Assembly: GCF_014203755.1 (NCBI RefSeq)
Contig: NZ_JACHJS010000001.1
Span: 682,001-746,000, forward strand
Reading direction: 5' to 3'
DNA: 64,000 nt
From: Saccharothrix violaceirubra
GTDB taxonomy: Bacteria > Actinomycetota > Actinomycetes > Mycobacteriales > Pseudonocardiaceae
Each line of letters starts with the position of its first letter. The stretch's first letter is position 1. The notes below the pieces were generated by a model. It saw only the letters and a list, made by a program, of their open reading frames with translations. It was not told the origin of the DNA and did not search any database. Of the stretch, positions 58,346 to 64,000 are shown piece after piece. Made by a program: the position numbers and the translations under genes.

Positions 58346-59094
58346 GGGATCGACTCCTCCCGTACGAACAGTCCGTCGCACTGGAGCAGGCGCCCGGTGC
58401 GCGGATCGCTGAACCCGGGTTCCAGCGCCCACAGCGTGAAACCCCGGTCGGTCAAGGTTTCCACGACGTCGTCCATCAGCCGCTGCCCGGCGTACAGCTC
58501 GACCAGGGTCAGCTCGACCTGCACGGCGGTGATCGACGACAGGCTCTCCGCCGCGCCGGCGAGCACCTGCGCCTCGTACCCCGGCACGTCGATCTTCACG
58601 AGGGTGTGCCGCAGCGGCAGCCGCAGATCGGCGGACAACGCGTCCAGGGTGGTCATGCGGACGACTTCTTTGCCCTGGTAACGGGAATCGGGCGCGGCCT
58701 GCTCGTGCACGGGCAGCATGTCGAGCACGGACGACGACGCGCCCGCGTTGCCCGCGATGTTGATCTCGACCTCGCCCTCGCGGTCGCCGACCGCGACCCG
58801 CAGCGCCGACCACGACCGGTCGTCGCGCGACCGTCGGCGCAGGTCGCCGAACGGACCGCTCAGCGGTTCCACCGAGACCAGCCCGCCGGGGAACCCGGAT
58901 TCGCGCATCAGCGCGGCGTATTGGCCGGAATTCGCGCCGATGTCGAGGATCGTGGTGACGCCGACCAGGTTCGCCAACCGGACGACCCGACGCGGGAACG
59001 GGTGGCGCGATATCGCCAACCCCGCCCGGCTCGCGACCCTCCTGATGCCCGAGCGCAGCGCGGGCGGTACGTGCCTGGCGAGGTCGACGCTCAA
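58342..59094 (-). CDS. FkbM-family methyltransferase (2)
   Basis: The 250-residue protein starts at TTG 59094, which has GAGGAG six bases upstream. It has a SAM motif TTILDIGANSGQYAALMRESG, LVSVEPLSGPFGDL, a stretch INIAGNAGASSSVLDMLP, and TLVKIDVPGYEAQVLAGA (KIDVPG in place of KIDVEG). It belongs to the class common in cell-wall glycan and exopolysaccharide clusters. It is coupled to FkbM (1), giving two methyltransferases that probably modify different positions of the same sugar. Confidence 0.9.
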   Translation of the reverse strand: MSVDLARHVPPALRSGIRRVASRAGLAISRHPFPRRVVRLANLVGVTTILDIGANSGQYAALMRESGFPGGLVSVEPLSGPFGDLRRRSRDDRSWSALRVAVGDREGEVEINIAGNAGASSSVLDMLPVHEQAAPDSRYQGKEVVRMTTLDALSADLRLPLRHTLVKIDVPGYEAQVLAGAAESLSSITAVQVELTLVELYAGQRLMDDVVETLTDRGFTLWALEPGFSDPRTGRLLQCDGLFVREESIP

Positions 59095-59720
59095 CGGAAC
59101 TCCTCGGGTCCGGCGTCCGGGGTGGCCGGTGTCCATACTGGACCCGCCGACGCCGCCCTCAGCCGGACCGAAGCCGAAGCGTCACCTGAAAGCACCCGAA
59201 CGCGTGGCTCCGGGTCCGGCTCGGCCGCCGTCCTCGCTCTTCGTATCGGCGACCAGGTGCACGTAGACCTGTTGCGGCGTATAGGCCGCCGTTTCGAGCC
59301 GGGACCGGTCCGGCCGCGTCGAAAGGGGAGGTGCGAGCCGCGCGGAATTCGACCGGTGCGCCGCCATGATCATGAGGACCGCTCGGGTCACGGGCCGATT
59401 CGCGTGCAGGTGCGGCGGAAGTGGGCGCCGTCGATCGGGCCGAGGAACTTGGCCGGCACGCCGCCGTGCGGCGTGCCGCCGGCTTAGCGGGTGTGCGGCG
59501 CGGTCACCGAGATCACCGGACCACCTTCGCGGGGTCTTCGCCGGTCGGCACCCCGAGCGGGTCGTCCGTGGAGCCGTGGTCCCCGACGACGAGTCCGTCG
59601 TCGGGGGAGAGCCGTCGCGGGATCCCCGCGAGACCGGCGGTGGAATGGCGTCCGGGGTCCGGGCCGGGCATGAGCGGGCTCAGCACCGGACACCCCCGGG
59701 CCCGGGTGGTGCGACTCGGC
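59095..59720. other. 626-bp non-coding stretch with several hairpins
   Basis: This gap lies between the FkbM genes and the first glycosyltransferase, both on the minus strand. No ORF within it has a credible product. At least two hairpins are visible: 59581-59606 and GGCACGCCG/CGGCGTGCC around 59456-59480. They may terminate the glycosyltransferase transcript, leaving the FkbM pair with its own promoter near 59100-59400. Confidence 0.5.
59581..59606. terminator. Perfect 11-bp hairpin downstream of the GT4 gene
   Basis: CCCCGACGACG pairs with CGTCGTCGGGG around AGTC. It lies 115 bp beyond the stop of the minus-strand glycosyltransferase gene at 59721. It is a reasonable terminator, though no T-run is present. 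Confidence 0.55.
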
Positions 59721-60839
59721 TCAGCACCGGATGCCGCCCAGCAGCGACAGGTACGCGTCGGCCACCGCCGGCACGGCGAACCGGTCCCGGGCGTACACCT
59801 GGCCGTTGTGGCCCACGCGGCGGCGCAGGTCGGCGTCGTCGAGCAGGCGGCGCAGGCTCGTCGCCGCCGACTCGACCGTGCGCTCGCACACCACGGCCGC
59901 CTCGTGCTCCACCAGTTCGTCGCCCAGGTAGACCTGGTCGCTGAGCAGCGCGGGCACGCCCGACTCGACCGCTTCCGCGACCGACAGCCCGAAGTTCTCG
60001 TTGTCGCTGAGCAACGCGAACACGTCGGCCCGCGTGAACAGCGCCCGTCGGGTCACGCCGTCGACCCAGCCCGGGAAGTACACGGTGCGGTCGCCGAGGA
60101 TCAGCGCCGCCCGCCGCCGCAACGCCGACTCCAGTTCCTCGTCGCCGCTGCCCGCGATCACGAGTTCGTCGCCGGGCGCCGCGGCCCGGTCGAACGCCTC
60201 CAGCAGCAGCGGCAACCCCTTCTTGTGGTCGATGCGACCCAGGTAGAGCACGGTGCGGTACTCGTCGCGGGCGGCCTGCCGGGGGATCACCGGCGGACCG
60301 CCGGTGGTCAACGGCACGACGGTGGTCGCGGTCGTGGCGCCGAACCGGCGCACCCGTTCGGCCTCGCGGCGGGTCGTGCACACCACGGCCCGCGCACCGT
60401 TGAGCATGGCCCGCCACAGCGGTGCCAGCGCGAACTTCGCCAGGCGGTGACGGCGCAGGTCGTACGCGTCGAGGCTGCCGTGCGGCCACACCAGGTAGGG
60501 CTTGCCCGCCGCGCGTGCCGCGAGCCACCCGGCCTGCGCGACCGCGTCGAACACGCCGTGCACCACGACGACGTCGTGCTCGGCCACCAGGGCACGGGCG
60601 GTGGCCGTCAGGTCGCGGCCGTGGTGGAACCGCCCGGTGAACCGGTGCGGCACCAGCAGGTGCACGTCGAACGCGCGCACCGCCCGCCGCAACGTGTCCG
60701 TGCCCTGCTCCGGCCGGTCGAGCGTGACCAGGCTGGGCACGTGCCCGAGGTGCCGTTCCACGGCACCCAGACCGGCGACCGCGGTCGCCACGCCGCCGTA
60801 CGAGTCGCCGACGCTGGCGACGAAGTGGACGGCCTTCAC
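59721..60839 (-). CDS. GT4-type glycosyltransferase (1)
   Basis: The 372-residue GT-B protein has an N-terminal VASVGDSYGGVATAVAGL-type acceptor domain, VVVHGVFDAVAQ, and the C-terminal donor-binding motifs LYLGRIDHKKGLPLLLEAF, LVIAGSGDEE and FALLSDNENFGLSVAEAVESGVPAL (the EX7E motif). It transfers a sugar from an NDP-sugar, probably in surface-glycan assembly. GTG 60839 overlaps the stop of the upstream gmd-like remnant (GTGA), so translation may be coupled to that remnant. Confidence 0.9.
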   Translation of the reverse strand: MKAVHFVASVGDSYGGVATAVAGLGAVERHLGHVPSLVTLDRPEQGTDTLRRAVRAFDVHLLVPHRFTGRFHHGRDLTATARALVAEHDVVVVHGVFDAVAQAGWLAARAAGKPYLVWPHGSLDAYDLRRHRLAKFALAPLWRAMLNGARAVVCTTRREAERVRRFGATTATTVVPLTTGGPPVIPRQAARDEYRTVLYLGRIDHKKGLPLLLEAFDRAAAPGDELVIAGSGDEELESALRRRAALILGDRTVYFPGWVDGVTRRALFTRADVFALLSDNENFGLSVAEAVESGVPALLSDQVYLGDELVEHEAAVVCERTVESAATSLRRLLDDADLRRRVGHNGQVYARDRFAVPAVADAYLSLLGGIRC

Positions 60840-61243
60840 CACTCGCCCAACGCCGTCGCGGTCACCTGGCGGCTCGACCGACGCGGCGCGACCGTGCCCC
60901 GGCCGAGCGCGTGGCCCACGACGAGTCCGACCGACGCGCGGTCGACCTCTGCCGCCACCTCGCAGTCGGCGATCGTCGAACCCGGGCTCCCGTGGTCGGA
61001 CGGGGTGCCGTCGACCGCATACCCGCGGCGGTGGTCGCGTGCGATCCGTTGTGTCCCGGCCGAGGTGCAAGGCGAGGAGGGCCGGAGCGGTGTTCGTTTG
61101 TTCCTGTGGTCGATGCGGCTGGTGTCGACTGTGCTCGCGCGGCGGACGACGCCGTGCGCCCGGTGTCCCCGGGAGATCGACAGTCCGGCCAGGCGGCTCC
61201 CGTCCTGACCGGTGATGCCGGTGACCAAGGCTCGCTTCGTCAT
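60836..61243 (-). pseudogene. GDP-mannose 4,6-dehydratase (gmd) N-terminal remnant
   Basis: ATG 61243 has GGAGG upstream, and the first 48 codons (to about 61100) clearly read as Gmd: KRALVTGITGQDGSRLAG, then RRASTVDTSRIDH. After that, homology stops and an Arg/Ser-rich sequence unrelated to Gmd continues to the stop at 60836. A complete Gmd is about 330-350 residues, so most of the gene is lost. The ORF is still open (135 residues) and its stop overlaps the glycosyltransferase GTG, so it may persist as a translational leader for that gene. Confidence 0.8.
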
Positions 61244-61373
61244 ACCGGTTCCTCCATATCGGACGGTGGTCGTGGGCTCGCGCTTGCCGCGAGCACGGGC
61301 AACGATAGGGCCGTGCCCGCGAGCGGGCACGGCGCCGACGGGTGACGCGATCTCACCCGAATGGGAGGACTTT

Positions 61374-61700
61374 GTGGCCGACCGACTGTCGACGGCGGAA
61401 CAGGTCTTCGCGGCGGGAACGGGCGGTCCCGCCGGGGCCGTGATCGTCCGGACGCCGGGCTGTACCAGGCCGTGCTCTGCCGAGTTCGACCGCTACGCGC
61501 CGCCCACGTCGATCCACCGGGCTGTCGAGTGCGTCGCGGACACCGTGACGTCGTGGGATCCGCGCGCCGACGACCCGGGCAAGGCGTGCGTGCACCCGCT
61601 GCGCCGACGGGGAACGGTCGTCCTCTCGGTACCCGGCGGCGCGCAGCGCGCCAGGACCTGCCGCCGGTCCGTCGGGCACCGGGAGGTGGCACGCCGGTGA
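61374..61700 (+). CDS. Hypothetical protein coupled to a glycosyltransferase
   Basis: GTG 61374 has a good GGGAGG upstream, and the 108-residue ORF overlaps the GT4 start by GTGA. It has RLSTAEQVFAAGTGGPAGAVIV, then a Cys-containing PGCTRPC and a basic C-terminus. I recognise no family. It may be a short leader ORF or a degraded gene that keeps its stop for coupling, like the gmd remnant on the other side of the same divergent promoter region. Confidence 0.4.
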   Translation: MADRLSTAEQVFAAGTGGPAGAVIVRTPGCTRPCSAEFDRYAPPTSIHRAVECVADTVTSWDPRADDPGKACVHPLRRRGTVVLSVPGGAQRARTCRRSVGHREVARR

Positions 61701-62899
61701 CGTCCGTGACGATCGTCGGCCTCGACTTCCACCCCGACAGCCACGGCGTCGCGCCGTACTCGACGGGCCTGGCGCGGGGGTTGGCCGCGCGCGGGCACGC
61801 GGTGCGGGTCGTGACGGGGTTTCCGTACTACCCGGCGTGGCGGCTGCCCGCCGAGTACCGGTGGCTGCGGCACGGGTTGGCGCGTCGCACGCGGGAGCAC
61901 GGTGTCGACGTGACCAGGCTGTGGCACCACGTGCCGCGCCGGCCGACGGCGATCGGTCGGTTCGTGCACGAGGCTTCGTTCGCGGCGCACGCGCTGGTGC
62001 GGCTGCTGTGCACGAGGCCCAGACCGGACGTCGTCGTCGGGGTGAGTCCGTCGCTGCTGTCGTCGGCCGCCGCCCGGTGCTATGCCGACCGCGTCGGCGT
62101 GCCGTTGGCCGTGGTCGTCCAGGACCTGTGCGGGCGGGGCACGCGCGCGGCCGGGTTCGAGCGGTCGCTGTTGGCGCGGGCCGCCGGGGTGTCGGTGGCC
62201 CACGACTCGGTCCGCTCGTACCTGGAACACGCCTACCGGCTGGACCCGGTGCGGCTCACCGTGATCCGCGACTGGGCGCACGGCGCCTCGTGCCGGCCCG
62301 ACGTCGACCGCCACGAGGCACGCCGGGCGCTCGGGTGGCCGGTGGACGGGTTCGTCGCGCTGCACGCCGGGAACATGGGCGTGCGGCAGGACCTGGTGAA
62401 CGTCGTCGAGGCCGCGCGGATCGCGGGCATCCGGCGGGAACCCGTGCACTTCGTGCTGATGGGCGACGGTGCGGCCCGGCCCGAGGTGGTGGCGCGGGCG
62501 CGGGGGTTGCCGCGGGTGTCCGTGGTGGCGCCGGTGGCCGGCGACCTGCTGCCGACGGCGTTGGGCGCGGCGGACGTGCTGATCGTGAACGAACGGCCGG
62601 GCCCGCCCGGGATCCGCCTGCCCCGCAAGCTGACCGCGTACTTCCGCGCCGGGCGGCCGGTGGTGGCCGCCGCGCACCGCGACTCGACGACGGCGACGGA
62701 GGTGACCGCCGCCCGGGCTGGGTGCGTGGTCGAACCCGGTGACGCGGTGGCGTTGCTGAACACCGTGCTGGACCTGGCCCGCGACCGTGCGTACGCGGAG
62801 TCGCTCGCGGCGGCGGGACTGGACCATGCACGTCGGACGCTCGATCGGGACCGCGCGCTGGACGCGTACGAGGACTGGTTGTGCGGGGTGGCGCGCTGA
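61697..62899 (+). CDS. GT4-type glycosyltransferase (2), WbuB-like
   Basis: The 400-residue GT-B protein has VGLDFHPDSHGVAPYSTGLARGLAARGHAVRVVTGFPYYP, typical of the WcaI/WbuB colanic-acid-type group. It also has VVVGVSPSLLSSAAA and the C-terminal ALHAGNMGVRQDLVNVVEAA, FVLMGDGAARPEV and RLPRKLTAYFRAGRPVVAA. It transfers a sugar during glycan-repeat or surface-polymer synthesis. It is divergent from glycosyltransferase 1 and coupled to the short ORF before it. Confidence 0.9.
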   Translation: MTSVTIVGLDFHPDSHGVAPYSTGLARGLAARGHAVRVVTGFPYYPAWRLPAEYRWLRHGLARRTREHGVDVTRLWHHVPRRPTAIGRFVHEASFAAHALVRLLCTRPRPDVVVGVSPSLLSSAAARCYADRVGVPLAVVVQDLCGRGTRAAGFERSLLARAAGVSVAHDSVRSYLEHAYRLDPVRLTVIRDWAHGASCRPDVDRHEARRALGWPVDGFVALHAGNMGVRQDLVNVVEAARIAGIRREPVHFVLMGDGAARPEVVARARGLPRVSVVAPVAGDLLPTALGAADVLIVNERPGPPGIRLPRKLTAYFRAGRPVVAAAHRDSTTATEVTAARAGCVVEPGDAVALLNTVLDLARDRAYAESLAAAGLDHARRTLDRDRALDAYEDWLCGVAR

Positions 62900-63018
62900 G
62901 AATCGGTCGTGCGGTGGGTGGGTTCGGTGGCAGCGCCCTGATCGCGCCCTGATCGCGGCCGAAGCCGACGACCTGGTGGACCGGGCGTGACCGGGTCCGC
63001 CTCGACCACCCGCGGCCG

Positions 63019-63996
63019 TCAGCGCCGACCGGCCGGGATGGGCTCGTCCCGCGCCAGCGCCGCGCACTGGGCGGCGAACGCGTCGGCGTCGAGGTTGACG
63101 ATGGACTGCCCGTCGGGACTGGTGCCGAGCGAGGCCACCGCCGCGGTCGCGAACCGGACCCGGCCCGAGCCGATCCGGCTGACCTGGTCGGCCAGCGTGA
63201 ACAGGTCGGTCACGGTCAGGCCCTCGTCGATCGCGACCGACGACGAGACCAGCCGGGTGAGCCGGTCGAGCAGCAGCGGCTGACCGAGCGGGTTGAGCGT
63301 GCGGACCCGGGCCAGTGCCCCGAACAGCAGTTGGTGCTGGCGGGCGATCCGGTCGAGGTCGCCGCCGGGCAGGCCGTAGCGCTGGCGGACGAAGGTCAGC
63401 GCGCGGTCGCCCTCCAGGACGTTCTCGCCCGCGTCGAACGTGGTGTTCGTCAACGGGTCCGTCGACGCCTCGGGCAGCGTGACCGTGACGCCGCCGAGCA
63501 GCGTGGTCAGCTCGCGCACCACGCCGAAGCCGACCTCCACCACGTGGTCGACGTGCACGCCCGACACCTGTTCGACCGTCCGCACCGCCAGCGGGATGCC
63601 GCCGTAGGCCAGCGCGGCGTTGATCTTCGCGTAGCCCCGGCCCGGGATGTCCACCCAGGAGTCGCGCGGGATGGACAGGACGTTGACCGCGCCCCGGTGC
63701 GGTGCGATCCGCGCGAGCATGATCACGTCCGCGCGTTCGCCGGTGACGCCGCTGCCCGCGTCCGCGCCGACCCGGGCGTCGGAGCCCAGCAGCAGGATGG
63801 TCGTGCCCTGGTCGTCCGGTGTGGACTCGTCGTCACCGTCGGTGCTCTTCGGTTCCGTCGGGGTGATCGCGCCGGTGATGCGCTGCACCGTCACCTCGGC
63901 CGTGTGCTTGAGGTGCCACGTGTACCCGGTGACGACCAGGACCGCCACGGCTGCGGCGGAGATCAGGACCCGGAACACCGCTCGCAGCACGGACAT
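63019..63996 (-). CDS. LytR-CpsA-Psr (LCP) family glycan ligase
   Basis: The 325-residue protein has one N-terminal membrane anchor (about 9-26) and an acidic linker. The LCP domain has TTILLLGSDARV, ERADVIMLARIAPHRGAVNVLSIPRDSWVDIPGRGYAKINAALAYGG, VDHVVEVGFGVVRELTTLLGGV and LEGDRALTFVRQRYGLPGGDLDRIARQHQLL. The catalytic Arg and Asp residues are present. LCP enzymes attach glycopolymers to peptidoglycan, consistent with the neighbouring glycosyltransferases and methyltransferases. The ATG is four bases from the window end, and any promoter lies outside. Confidence 0.93.
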   Translation of the reverse strand: MSVLRAVFRVLISAAAVAVLVVTGYTWHLKHTAEVTVQRITGAITPTEPKSTDGDDESTPDDQGTTILLLGSDARVGADAGSGVTGERADVIMLARIAPHRGAVNVLSIPRDSWVDIPGRGYAKINAALAYGGIPLAVRTVEQVSGVHVDHVVEVGFGVVRELTTLLGGVTVTLPEASTDPLTNTTFDAGENVLEGDRALTFVRQRYGLPGGDLDRIARQHQLLFGALARVRTLNPLGQPLLLDRLTRLVSSSVAIDEGLTVTDLFTLADQVSRIGSGRVRFATAAVASLGTSPDGQSIVNLDADAFAAQCAALARDEPIPAGRR

Positions 63997-64000
63997 GCGG

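Overview
The window is high-GC actinomycete chromosome. GTG and TTG starts are frequent, and many gene pairs overlap by ATGA or GTGA. The gene content (SARP and LAL regulators, a Scr1-type HTH with DUF397 genes, DivIVA, LCP and ECF42/DGPF proteins, a chitinase with DasR-like promoter boxes) points to a mycelial Pseudonocardiaceae-type organism such as Saccharothrix, Actinosynnema or Lentzea. The genus is an inference. No rRNA, tRNA, replication origin or phage block was recognised.

Layout. 1-6.1 kb: the end of a SARP/AfsR-like regulator, a DUF664 protein, an FAD dehydrogenase and a coiled-coil protein, with 22-bp tandem repeats between genes. 6.3-10.7 kb: a large secreted subtilase, a PrmC-like methyltransferase and a small lipoprotein that resembles the subtilase propeptide. 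10.8-12.3 kb: an intact IS701-type element inserted exactly at the stop codon of an mscS-like gene. 12.3-20.8 kb: MscS, a DUF4173 membrane protein, a two-component system, a frameshifted serine hydrolase and RecD2. 20.8-22.7 kb: a Scr1-like HTH gene followed by four tandem DUF397 genes. 22.7-32.2 kb: a MerR regulator, secreted M14 carboxypeptidase, RmlB-like dehydratase, CBM2-GH18 chitinase, two tandem secreted serine hydrolases, a UPF0303 protein and a PP2C phosphatase. 32.6-40.4 kb: a LAL regulator with a low-complexity insert, a DUF6328 membrane protein, an SDR, an HTH gene coupled to an ECF42 sigma factor, an orphan type I-E-like CRISPR remnant, a DGPF protein and DoxX. 40.5-46.2 kb: a group of flavin oxidoreductases (four luciferase-like, one SolA-like). 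46.3-57.4 kb: a DivIVA protein, an epimerase, several HTH genes, a degenerate Fic protein, an MHYT protein, MarR with an EamA/ECF-sigma/membrane-protein operon, Lrp, and an LLM/deaminase pair. 57.5-64 kb: a surface-glycan region with two FkbM methyltransferases, two GT4 glycosyltransferases, a decayed gmd remnant and an LCP ligase.

How the genes work together. Much of the first half encodes secreted or cell-surface hydrolases (subtilase, carboxypeptidase, chitinase, penicillin-binding-like serine hydrolases). The right end looks like the edge of a cell-wall glycan cluster. The most unusual candidates are the subtilase-propeptide-like lipoprotein, the four-copy DUF397 array, the Fic-fold protein that lost both its catalytic and inhibitory motifs, and a dispersed family of 22-bp intergenic tandem repeats.
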